Assembly: GCA_964431655.1 (NCBI GenBank) | Contig: CAYSKJ010000135.1 | Location: forward strand, 1-6,384 | From: CAYMEV01 sp964431655 [NCBI: uncultured bacterium] | GTDB lineage: Bacteria; CAYMEV01 | DNA length: 6,384 nt | Direction: 5' to 3' | Part shown: piece by piece, positions 1 to 6,355 of the stretch | Layout: each line of letters begins with the position of its first letter | Numbering within the stretch: position 1 is the first letter of the stretch | Notes under the pieces: generated by a model | What the model was told of the DNA's origin: nothing | Database searches by the model: none | The model's input: only the letters and a program-made list of their open reading frames with translations | Position numbers and translations under genes: made by a program

Positions 1-54
1 ATGTGGGGACATTTCTATTTTGCTCAATGGGGACATTATCATTTTGGTACAACA
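1..54. repeat. Pair of diverged 19-bp direct repeats, IS-end-like
   Basis: Two copies of a 19-base motif beginning TGGGGACATT and ending ATTTTG lie at 4-22 and 28-46, 24 bases apart, and match at 16 of 19 positions. The stretch opens with TGT (2-4) and reaches an ACA at 52-54. Spaced GGGGACATT repeats near a TG...CA terminus are what I remember of the ends of IS21-like and related DDE transposons, so this may be an element end or a solo remnant. No transposase is visible, the orientation cannot be settled because the window starts here, and no target duplication can be checked. Confidence 0.4.
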
Positions 55-94
55 TGAATTTTTTAAATAATTCAGCATGAAGCATGATTTCGCC

Positions 95-565
95 TCAGAT
101 ACACCGGCCGGGATAAAGAATAAAAGCGCTTCCTGTTCTGACTGCAATCATATCGCATTTATCCAGCATTTCTTTCTTGTAGTCCTCTTTATCCAGGAAT
201 AAAATAAATTTTATGAAATTCTGCCTGCACAGCCTGCCTATGCTTTCCAGAATATCCATATCCAGACTGCTGCAGCTGAAATCCAGCATCAGGCAGAAAA
301 CCGCATGGATATTCTGGAGAAATACATATTCAAGCTTCCATAAAAGATCCTTATCCTCATACTCATCGTATTTATACCTGTAATCACTGATAATCAGCGT
401 TTCTGTTTCTCCTGAATAATCAAAGGGCCGGTCGGATACAATTATATGGCCGGTATCCTCCAGGTAACCCAGTTTTTTGTTCTCCTCCACCTTTTCCTGC
501 CGGAATATCAGAAGGCATTCCTTAATACGTTCATGGTATTCTTCTCTGCTGATTTCATCTGACAA
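95..565 (-). CDS. Small acidic protein of unknown function, downstream of pepA
   Basis: I do not recognise this 156-residue protein. The N-terminal 50 residues are charged and probably helical. The rest alternates hydrophobic strands and helices, with strands around HAVFCLMLDF (residues 88-97), IKFILFLD and the C-terminal GSAFILYP, so a small alpha/beta domain is likely. It has no signal peptide, membrane segment, cysteine cluster or nucleotide-binding loop. The strand-then-helix pattern near residues 88-125 vaguely recalls STAS or receiver folds, but no diagnostic residue supports either. The start is TTG at 563-565, one base after the TAA of the aminopeptidase gene. No in-frame ATG exists before residue 93, and a purine-rich GGGGGAAGAAG stretch lies just upstream inside the pepA end. 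Expression is therefore probably coupled to pepA. No terminator is evident downstream. Confidence 0.75.
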   Translation of the reverse strand: MSDEISREEYHERIKECLLIFRQEKVEENKKLGYLEDTGHIIVSDRPFDYSGETETLIISDYRYKYDEYEDKDLLWKLEYVFLQNIHAVFCLMLDFSCSSLDMDILESIGRLCRQNFIKFILFLDKEDYKKEMLDKCDMIAVRTGSAFILYPGRCI

Positions 566-566
566 T

Positions 567-2111
567 TTATCTTCTTCCCCCTATCTTAAAACTGGTGCTG
601 CCCCGGGAAATCAGGTTTTCAAAGAATCTTAAAAACAGCCTTACCCCTGTGCCTGAAGCACCCTTTTGCGAAAGAGCTGTCTCTTCATCAAGCCAGGTCA
701 CCCCGGCTATGTCCAGATGTATCCAGGGTGTCTTTTCAACAAAATAGCTTAAAAAAGCGCCCGCTGTAATAGCGCCCGCTTCCCTTCCGCCATGGTTTCT
801 GATATCGGCCACGGGACTTTCCAGCTGTTTTTTATAGATATTCCACAGGGGAAGCTGCCATATCCGCTCATTAACCTCTTCACCCGACTGTATAAAGAAA
901 TCAACCAGTTCCCTGGAATTGGTCACAGATCCTATGGCATGCCTGCCCAGAGCTATGGTACATGCCCCGGTCAGGGTGGCAATATCTGCCATAAGACAGG
1001 GATCAAGCTTCTCACCGTAGCACAGAGCGTCCATAAGGACCAGGCGTCCCTCAGCGTCAGTATCAATAACCTCCACATTAAGCCCGTTCATTGCTGTTAT
1101 CACATCACCGGGCTTTAAGGCGCACCCGCTTATCATATTTTCGCAAAGGGGCAGAATGCCTGTAATATTGATTTTCAGGCCCAGCTTTGCAGCCGCCATT
1201 ATGGAATAAAGCACCAGTGCTGAACCGGCCATATCATCCTTCATCCTGTACATACCCTGGCTGTCTTTAAGGGATATCCCTCCGCTGTCAAAGGTCAGGC
1301 CTTTACCTATAAGGACCACAGGCCTTTCTTCCCCTGCCCCTTTATACCTTATATCCACCAGCCTGGGCTTATTGCAGGATGCCCTGCCAACGGAATAAAG
1401 CCCGTTCATTCCCAGCTCAAGGATCTGCTTTTCATCCAGTACAGAGCATTGGACACCCTTGATTGATGTCATCTCGCAAGCCTTCTCGGCAATATGGGAG
1501 GGGGTTACTATATTGGAGGGAAGGTTGATAATATCCCTTGCCCCGTAGACCCCCCGGCTGATGATATCAGCCCGTTTCACTCCCGTTTCGGCAAGCCCCG
1601 CAACGACCTTGTCCGGTTCTATGATATTTACCTTCTCCACATGAAAGAGTTTTTTCTCTTTCAGGGTCAGGTTGTGGGAGAACTGGTAAAGCCCCAGCTT
1701 GGTACCGACAATTATTGCCTCGGTCAGGTCCTGGACAGGAATGCCCAGGGTCTTTGCGTGTATGACAGTAGAAAATTCTTTGAGCTGATGCTTTCTTATC
1801 ACCCTGGCAAGCAGTGCCGATAGCTCGGAAAGCTTTACAAGGGAAAAATCTTCCCTTGAGCCCAGTCCCAGCAGGAATATCCTTTTGGGTCCGCTGTCAT
1901 CACTGGTATAAGCCCAGTCTGCCTCACCGAAATTACCCCTGAAATCACCATGGATAAGCATGGGCTGTATGGTTTTGTAAAACTTGTAAAAGGGGTCTGT
2001 AATATCTATATTTTCAGTAAAAGAAGGCTTAAGGTCTGAAAAAAAAGAAATAACAAGCCCCTGGGTATCTGCTGACTCATAACTGCAGTTAATTACCCTT
2101 GATTGAATCAT
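567..2111 (-). CDS. pepA: Leucyl aminopeptidase, M17 family (cytosol aminopeptidase)
   Basis: Family M17 enzymes are cytosolic, usually hexameric di-metal exopeptidases that remove N-terminal residues, leucine by preference, during peptide turnover. At 514 residues it is close to E. coli PepA (about 503). The C-terminal catalytic domain (about residues 180-500) is intact: GKGLTFDSGG with Lys270 and Asp275, Lys282, MKDDMAG with Asp293, TDAEGRL with Asp352, Glu354 and Arg356. These are the expected two-metal ligands and the catalytic Lys/Arg pair, and by recall they even share E. coli numbering. The usual NTDAEGRL reads DTDAEGRL here, a mild change outside the ligands. The N-terminal domain (1-170) is divergent, as is normal for the family, and there is a short basic tail (GGRR). 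The ATG at 2109-2111 follows AAGGAG (2119-2124) at 7 bases. The gene sits 80 bases after the channel cassette and abuts the small gene at 95-565. A link to channel function is not evident. Confidence 0.96.
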   Translation of the reverse strand: MIQSRVINCSYESADTQGLVISFFSDLKPSFTENIDITDPFYKFYKTIQPMLIHGDFRGNFGEADWAYTSDDSGPKRIFLLGLGSREDFSLVKLSELSALLARVIRKHQLKEFSTVIHAKTLGIPVQDLTEAIIVGTKLGLYQFSHNLTLKEKKLFHVEKVNIIEPDKVVAGLAETGVKRADIISRGVYGARDIINLPSNIVTPSHIAEKACEMTSIKGVQCSVLDEKQILELGMNGLYSVGRASCNKPRLVDIRYKGAGEERPVVLIGKGLTFDSGGISLKDSQGMYRMKDDMAGSALVLYSIMAAAKLGLKINITGILPLCENMISGCALKPGDVITAMNGLNVEVIDTDAEGRLVLMDALCYGEKLDPCLMADIATLTGACTIALGRHAIGSVTNSRELVDFFIQSGEEVNERIWQLPLWNIYKKQLESPVADIRNHGGREAGAITAGAFLSYFVEKTPWIHLDIAGVTWLDEETALSQKGASGTGVRLFLRFFENLISRGSTSFKIGGRR

Positions 2112-2140
2112 AATAAATCTCCTTAAATAATAATAGCAAA

Positions 2141-2168
2141 ACTATAATCTATTTAATGGAAATTTTAA
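2141..2168 (-). promoter_or_regulatory. Candidate weak sigma70-type promoter for pepA
   Basis: Read on the minus strand, TTAAAA (2163-2168, 4 of 6 to the -35 consensus) and TATAGT (2141-2146, 5 of 6 to the -10) are separated by 16 bases. Initiation would fall near 2134, giving a leader of about 22 bases that contains the AAGGAG site. The surrounding 80 bases are very A/T-rich, so a match this good could arise by chance. If real, it lets pepA and the small gene be transcribed independently of the channel genes. Confidence 0.3.
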
Positions 2169-2191
2169 CAGAAAAAAAGAAATATCTTTAT

Positions 2192-3268
2192 CTAGAGGAT
2201 AATCAGCCTGTATTTTTCTGAAAGCACCGGGTCATCGGCAGGGTTTATGATATATCTTTTCTTTTCTGTTTCAAAGAGGCCGAGTATTATTGAATTATTT
2301 TCAGTATAGCCATAACTTTTCGCCAGGCTGTAGTGCATGCCCATCATATCCCGGCCTATCTCCGAAAGCCGTATGCTGGGTGAGCTCCTTGAGGCTTCCA
2401 GCAGAACAGAAAGGGTCTTCATCGCGCCCCTGGTTATAACCGACTGGGAAACAGCCCTTGCCTGTATATCGGGAAGAGAAATTACCTCATCGGCATACCT
2501 TCTGATAAGCTCAATCTTCTCTTTGGACTTAATAAAAACTGTGATTTTTGAGTTTTCGTATATATTTTTAATGGCATAACAGGCTGTCAGAGCTCTGCTG
2601 TTAGCCCTGTCCGCAGATTCACTCTCCAATACCAGTACCTGCCTGGAATACCGGATATCCGCCCTTTCCAGCGTTTCCCTCTTATTATAGGGTCCGCTGA
2701 CATGGTAGATATTGCCCCATTTAAGGTCTGAAGGCGGGAAAATAATATCCCTTTCATCTATTATGACTGCAGGTATGCCCCGGTACAGACCGGAATCATA
2801 AAGAGTCTGGAGTATCCGCCCTGCTGAGGGGGACCACCCGAATATTACCAGATGGTCTTTAAAACCTATTGTTTCAGGCTTCCGCCTGACAGCACCCTTT
2901 CTCTCAGATTTTTCAATGAGTATGGATGCTATACTTGCAGTAAAAAGGCCGATTACGCCCACTCCGAATACCATGAATACAACGGCTCCCGCCCTTCCGG
3001 CATTGGTTTTTGGTATATAGCTTTCAAAACCGCTGAATAAATAAACCAGTATACCCCACATGCAGTCCCCGTAGCTTGCGAACCTCAATTCAGGATCTGC
3101 ACCGGGACTGCTGAAAATGTCAAAATAAAGGCTTTCGGTGAGATAGATATAGACGCTTCCTGCAATCCAGAGAATCACAAGGCATAAAAACAGCCTGATT
3201 ATCTTTTTGAGCTGGAATACATCATAGTAATGGCTAACCCTGATGGCAAAAAGCTCTAATCCATTCAT
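2192..3268 (-). CDS. Two-TM channel subunit with RCK domain and non-K+ filter (subunit A)
   Basis: This 358-residue protein has the MthK-like order: a short cytoplasmic N-terminus, TM1 (about 22-44), a pore helix (67-78), a filter-position segment FSGFES (78-83), TM2 (about 91-118), a basic linker, then an RCK/TrkA-N Rossmann domain from about residue 136 and a TrkA-C-like lobe from about 285. The Rossmann strand reads HLVIFGWSPSAG. The GWS loop resembles MthK and lacks the GxGxxG of NAD-binding KtrA/TrkA. The segment YADEVI...SQSVITRG (about 248-270) is shared with both neighbouring proteins. The K+ signature TVGYGD is absent, so the ion carried is unknown; automatic pipelines would probably call it a potassium channel. 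The ATG at 3266-3268 lies 2 bases after the RCK gene stop, with a GAAGGG ribosome site inside that gene, implying translational coupling. Likely product: inner-membrane ligand-gated cation channel subunit, probably pairing with the paralog at 4019-5098. Confidence 0.85.
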   Translation of the reverse strand: MNGLELFAIRVSHYYDVFQLKKIIRLFLCLVILWIAGSVYIYLTESLYFDIFSSPGADPELRFASYGDCMWGILVYLFSGFESYIPKTNAGRAGAVVFMVFGVGVIGLFTASIASILIEKSERKGAVRRKPETIGFKDHLVIFGWSPSAGRILQTLYDSGLYRGIPAVIIDERDIIFPPSDLKWGNIYHVSGPYNKRETLERADIRYSRQVLVLESESADRANSRALTACYAIKNIYENSKITVFIKSKEKIELIRRYADEVISLPDIQARAVSQSVITRGAMKTLSVLLEASRSSPSIRLSEIGRDMMGMHYSLAKSYGYTENNSIILGLFETEKKRYIINPADDPVLSEKYRLIIL

Positions 3269-3270
3269 TA

Positions 3271-4002
3271 TCAGCCCTTCTTTTCAAATTCCGGGCAGGA
3301 ATAGGCAATGGTAATAAGCCGGTCTCCTTCTTTCAGCTCATGTCCGGATTCATCTTTTGCAGGATTTATATAGATCTGCCCTCCGGACATATATCCTATC
3401 AGAATAAATTCAGCCTTATCGCTCAAAACCCGTTTCATTGCACCCCTGAAGGATAAACCGCAAAAATGACGGGGAACCGGGATGATATAAATTTCGTTAG
3501 TGTCAAGGGTTGCAGATAAGAGGTGGAGATAGATGCTGGAGATGCCATGGCTTATCGCCGACTGAGCAACCAGCTTTTCCGTAATCTCTTCAACGCATAT
3601 GATCTCGTCCACATGGCTGTTTTTGAAGTGTATCTTGTTCCGGGATTTCTGTAATTCAACCACCGTATGGACATCACTGTTTATGGTCTCAATAGCCAGG
3701 GCAATGATAATGCTGTATGCATCAGCATACTCTCCCCTTTCAAAATCCGAAAGGACTATGGCTGAATCGGCTGTATCGAGAGATGCCCTGCGCAGTATCT
3801 TTTCATCCGATGGGTCGCCGGAAATGATAAATACCTTCTGATACTCCTCTTCTGTGGAGGAGGGCACTGACTGGGGATCTCTGGTTATTATAACTATGGG
3901 CTTTTTGTTCCTGTGCACATTGGAATGGAGTTCCTTTATTATGGTATCTCCCTTGTCATTCCAGTTGCATATGACAATGTGGGAATTCAGACAGCTGTCC
4001 AT
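3271..4002 (-). CDS. Soluble RCK (TrkA-N/TrkA-C) regulatory subunit
   Basis: This 243-residue protein has no membrane segment. It has a TrkA-N-like Rossmann domain (about 6-135) followed by a TrkA-C-like domain (about 168-240, from EIYIIPVPRHFCG to KEGDRLITIAY). The typical GDPSDEKILRRA segment (62-73) is present. The nucleotide loop reads VICNWNDKG rather than GxGxxG, aligning with VICGWSEST of MthK, so canonical NAD binding is doubtful. In an ungapped alignment from memory, Glu116 (VVELQ) falls on one of the MthK Ca2+-site glutamates while the second is Gln; neither channel paralog keeps either. Known RCK proteins form octameric gating rings under K+ channels or transporters. Here the gene lies between two channel genes, 16 bases after one stop and 2 before the next start, so it most likely supplies untethered ring subunits. 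The ATG follows a perfect AGGAGG (4009-4014) at 6 bases, the best ribosome site in the cassette, consistent with high translation. Confidence 0.85.
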   Translation of the reverse strand: MDSCLNSHIVICNWNDKGDTIIKELHSNVHRNKKPIVIITRDPQSVPSSTEEEYQKVFIISGDPSDEKILRRASLDTADSAIVLSDFERGEYADAYSIIIALAIETINSDVHTVVELQKSRNKIHFKNSHVDEIICVEEITEKLVAQSAISHGISSIYLHLLSATLDTNEIYIIPVPRHFCGLSFRGAMKRVLSDKAEFILIGYMSGGQIYINPAKDESGHELKEGDRLITIAYSCPEFEKKG

Positions 4003-4018
4003 CGCTTACCTCCTGTAA

Positions 4019-5098
4019 TCATCCTTTTATTATAATTAATCGATGAAAATTTTCCATTTCTGCTGATTCCAGGCCCCCGCGGGGATTGATCATAGACCTG
4101 TTGCTCCTGGTATCAAAATATCCTATGGGGATAATTCTTTTTCCGGCAAATATTGTTTCCATCCTGGCCAGCAGGTCCCGGTAGGTATACTTCCATAAGT
4201 TTTGAGGTATTTCATAAAACCCGATACCTGGCCCTTCAGGATCAAGCAGTCTGCCCCATACAGGGTTTATTCCGGCTGTAATGGCAGACTGGGAAAGGAG
4301 CTTTGCAATAAGGCTGTCATTGCTGACTATCTCATCAGCATATTTTTCTATAATGCCTGTATTGTGATTATTATGCAGAAGAACCGTTATGCGCCCGTTA
4401 CCGCTGAGCATCCTGGCTGTGTAGGATGCCAGCAGGAGCCTGTCATTATATTCATCCTGGCCTGAATAGATTATGATGCATTTTGAACAGTTCCTGATAT
4501 CTGCTTTCAGGAGGGCATCCTCCTTGGTAAAATCCCCTGGGACATGGTAAATATGGTAAGGAAGATCCTCCCTTTCAAGGATGATATCATCTTTTTCCTC
4601 AACAATAAGAAACAGTCTTTTTTTCAATCCTTTACAGCTGTTCAGCATTAGAAGGATATTCCTGGTTGTGTCAGACCATCCCATAAAGATTATATGCTTG
4701 TTAAAGGCAATTTTCGGCGGTTTTTTCTTCATAATATTTTTGTTCTTTGACTTTTCAAAGAGTATGGCTGCAATATTTCCCGTAAAAAGCCCTATGGTGC
4801 CGACACTTATTATCATAATTAAAATTGCACCGATTTTCCCTGGAAGTGTTGCGGGTTCATAATCATCCTCAAGGCCGCTGAAGAAATAGACAAATATGCT
4901 CCATACGGATTCTCTGAGGGAACAGAAGGAATCCCTCGACTTTCCCCCGGTAATGACCCATTCGGTAAAATAAAGGTACAGGCTTCCGAAAAGAATTGCT
5001 GCTAATAACACAGCGACTATTGCCATAATCCTGTTTACCTGGAAAATGCTGTAGAACCTCCAGAACCTGAGCCTTAACTTTAGAATAAGATCTCTCAT
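4019..5098 (-). CDS. Two-TM channel subunit with RCK domain and non-K+ filter (subunit B)
   Basis: From ATG 5096-5098 this is a 359-residue paralog of the 2192-3268 product. It has TM1 (about 24-45), a pore helix starting SVWSIFVYF (65-73), filter-position residues FSGLEDD (73-79), TM2 (about 88-115), a lysine-rich linker, an RCK N-lobe from about 132 with HIIFMGWSD, and a C-lobe from about 281. An ungapped alignment with the MthK pore puts SGLEDDYEPATLPG on TVGYGDYSPSTPLG, so the architecture is kept while the K+ signature is replaced by an acidic segment. The start is uncertain. The ATG matches the N-terminal length of subunit A to within one residue but has only AGGGG 12 bases upstream. 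An in-frame TTG (5117-5119) would add 7 residues, and an ATT (5123-5125) fits the strong AGGAGGG at 5134-5140 by spacing. It is the first gene of the cassette, behind a candidate promoter in the divergent spacer. Probable inner-membrane ligand-gated cation channel subunit; the ion is unknown. Confidence 0.85.
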   Translation of the reverse strand: MRDLILKLRLRFWRFYSIFQVNRIMAIVAVLLAAILFGSLYLYFTEWVITGGKSRDSFCSLRESVWSIFVYFFSGLEDDYEPATLPGKIGAILIMIISVGTIGLFTGNIAAILFEKSKNKNIMKKKPPKIAFNKHIIFMGWSDTTRNILLMLNSCKGLKKRLFLIVEEKDDIILEREDLPYHIYHVPGDFTKEDALLKADIRNCSKCIIIYSGQDEYNDRLLLASYTARMLSGNGRITVLLHNNHNTGIIEKYADEIVSNDSLIAKLLSQSAITAGINPVWGRLLDPEGPGIGFYEIPQNLWKYTYRDLLARMETIFAGKRIIPIGYFDTRSNRSMINPRGGLESAEMENFHRLIIIKG

Positions 5099-5124
5099 TT
5101 CAAAACAGAACCCCTGCAAGGCAA
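5095..5124 (-). other. Possible 9-codon leader cistron ahead of channel subunit B
   Basis: A TTG at 5122-5124 lies 9 bases after the AGGAGGG site and opens a nine-codon frame (MPCRGSVLK). Its TGA (5095-5097) overlaps the ATG of the channel gene as ATGA. This would give the strong ribosome site a normally spaced start and couple it to the channel ATG. The alternative is direct initiation at an in-frame ATT or TTG, with no leader peptide. Confidence 0.2.
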
Positions 5125-5133
5125 TAGGTATAA

Positions 5134-5140
5134 CCCTCCT
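5134..5140 (-). promoter_or_regulatory. Strong Shine-Dalgarno AGGAGGG with no normally spaced ATG
   Basis: On the minus strand AGGAGGG lies 35 bases before the ATG of the channel subunit B gene, 14 before an in-frame TTG, 9 before an out-of-frame TTG and 8 before an in-frame ATT. It is a near-perfect anti-16S match, so it should be used, yet none of the conventional starts is ideally placed. It therefore bears on the true N-terminus of the channel. Confidence 0.65.
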
Positions 5141-5164
5141 GTGGCGATGAGGCGTTTCTTAAAA

Positions 5165-5193
5165 AAGATACAGGCAGATGCATTAAATTTCAA
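5165..5193 (-). promoter_or_regulatory. Candidate sigma70-type promoter for the channel-RCK cassette
   Basis: On the minus strand TTGAAA (5188-5193, 5 of 6 to TTGACA) and TATCTT (5165-5170, 4 of 6 to TATAAT) are spaced by exactly 17 bases. Initiation near 5158 would leave a leader of about 60 bases that includes the AGGAGGG site. It lies in the only spacer upstream of the three-gene cassette, where a promoter is expected. No operator-like palindrome was found with confidence. Confidence 0.45.
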
Positions 5194-5214
5194 TAATTAA
5201 ATATACCTTTTATA

Positions 5215-5243
5215 CTGGCATAATTAGAAAAATTATGGATAAT
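5215..5243 (+). promoter_or_regulatory. Candidate promoter for the methyltransferase gene
   Basis: CTGGCA (5215-5220, 4 of 6) and GATAAT (5238-5243, 5 of 6) are separated by 17 bases. Transcription would begin around 5250, essentially at the ATG (5252), which fits the lack of a Shine-Dalgarno sequence there. A second possible -10, TATACT at 5211-5216, has only a poor -35 partner and would give a leader of about 30 bases. Confidence 0.4.
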
Positions 5244-5251
5244 ACTCTGCT

Positions 5252-6343
5252 ATGAAGCCGTTTTTACTATTTGCCTCTGTTCAGCCAGGCCTTGAACAGC
5301 AAGCCAGAACAGAACTGCAGTCTGAAGGCATAGGGGTCTTGGCCGAATACCCCGGCGGTTTTGAGTTCTACGGACATAATAATGCCGTCTACCGGCTGAA
5401 CAACCGCTTAAAGACAGTAAGCAGGATACTGATACGCTTTGCGTCCTTTTACGCAGATTCCTTCTGGATGCTTGAAAACAGGGCAAAGAAGCTTCCCTGG
5501 GAAATATATTTCAAGGATCAGTATCCCGTTATCAGGGTTAATACCCGCTCCTCAAAGCTCTACCACAAGGATGCAGTAAAAGAAAGACTGCTTTCATCCA
5601 TATTTTTTAGGCTGGGAAAAGAAATGGATCCTCTGCAGAATAAAGAACAGCTGATAGTAGTAAATATAGAGGATGACATTATGAACATCAGCATTGATAC
5701 TTCGGGACAGCACCTCCACAAGAGGGGCTGGGCCCCCTGGAAGACCAGGGCTCCACTGAGGGAGACCATAGCATCTGCCATAGTCCTTTCATGCCCCGCC
5801 ATAACCGGTGCAAAAAGGATTGCAGACCCCATGTGCGGTTCAGGCACCCTGCTGTTTGAAACTGCCTCCATTCTGATGAGAATGCCTCTTTTCCCTTTCA
5901 GGAGCTTCAGCTTTGAAAGCTTTCCCTCTTTCCAGGAAGAGATCTATGGCCGTGTAAAAACGGTTCTTCAGGAAGAAGTCCGCCCCCTTGATGCTGAATT
6001 GTCGGGTTATGACATAGATGAGCAAAGCATAAGGGCCTGCCATCATAATATTTCGGCCATGGGCATAGGCGGTAATTTCCTTCTTCAGAAAAGGGACTGC
6101 GAAACCATCACTCAGAAGGAACTCCAGGGTTGCGCCATAATCAGCAACCCGCCCTACGGCATAAGGCTTAAAGGGCATACTGCCCCGGAGGCCCTGGATC
6201 TACTGTATTCACTTAGAAAAAAGGGTGCTGTCCCCTGCCTCTGCCTTCTCCTTGACCCTTCTGCACCCCTGTCCAAAAACAGATTCAGCATAAAATTCAG
6301 GGTAAAAAACGGCAATATCCCTGTCTACTGCATCTCCTTCTAA
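5252..6343 (+). CDS. rlmL: THUMP-domain class I RNA methyltransferase, RlmL N-terminal-half type
   Basis: This 363-residue protein matches the N-terminal half of E. coli RlmKL and the standalone Firmicute YpsC type, which make N2-methylguanosine in 23S rRNA (G2445 in E. coli) using S-adenosylmethionine. It starts FLLFASVQPGLEQQARTEL, like RlmL, followed by a ferredoxin-like and THUMP region (about 1-155) ending in LHKRGW (155-160). The Rossmann methyltransferase domain has motif I DPMCGSGTL (192-200), an acidic motif II residue in GYDID (Asp254) and catalytic SNPPYG (298-303), which marks amino-group methylation of a base. VKNGNIPVY near the C-terminus is also typical. The length is normal for a standalone enzyme and it looks intact. 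ATG 5252 agrees with the family N-terminus, though no Shine-Dalgarno precedes it. It is divergent from the channel cassette and its function is probably unrelated. The exact target nucleotide is inferred from the family only; another 23S rRNA or tRNA guanine is possible. Confidence 0.92.
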   Translation: MKPFLLFASVQPGLEQQARTELQSEGIGVLAEYPGGFEFYGHNNAVYRLNNRLKTVSRILIRFASFYADSFWMLENRAKKLPWEIYFKDQYPVIRVNTRSSKLYHKDAVKERLLSSIFFRLGKEMDPLQNKEQLIVVNIEDDIMNISIDTSGQHLHKRGWAPWKTRAPLRETIASAIVLSCPAITGAKRIADPMCGSGTLLFETASILMRMPLFPFRSFSFESFPSFQEEIYGRVKTVLQEEVRPLDAELSGYDIDEQSIRACHHNISAMGIGGNFLLQKRDCETITQKELQGCAIISNPPYGIRLKGHTAPEALDLLYSLRKKGAVPCLCLLLDPSAPLSKNRFSIKFRVKNGNIPVYCISF

Positions 6344-6355
6344 CCGAATCATAGA

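Noticed and set aside
55-74. Perfect 6-bp inverted repeat TGAATT / AATTCA with an 8-base loop, considered as terminator for the 95-565 gene
   Set aside because: The stem is nearly all A/T and no T-run follows on the minus strand, so it would not be a stable intrinsic terminator.
1494-1823. Plus-strand open frame of 109 codons inside pepA
   Set aside because: It lies opposite an intact, strongly conserved aminopeptidase frame, has no recognisable motif and is explained as an antisense shadow.
2171-2191. AAAGA-TATT-TCTTT followed by a T-run on the minus strand, considered as terminator after the channel cassette
   Set aside because: The stem is only 5 bp with one G-C pair. The T-run is suggestive but the hairpin is too weak to call, so read-through into pepA remains possible.
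2192-3268. Ordinary TVGYGD potassium channel annotation
   Set aside because: The TM/RCK architecture fits, but the residues at the filter position are FSGFES, so K+ selectivity cannot be claimed.
3271-4002. KtrA/TrkA partner of a Trk/Ktr potassium transporter
   Set aside because: No TrkH/KtrB-type transporter gene is in the window, the GxGxxG loop is missing, and the gene is embedded between two channel genes.
5840-6178. Minus-strand open frame of 112 codons inside the methyltransferase gene
   Set aside because: It is antisense to the conserved motif I and NPPYG coding region, with low-complexity composition and no ribosome site noted.
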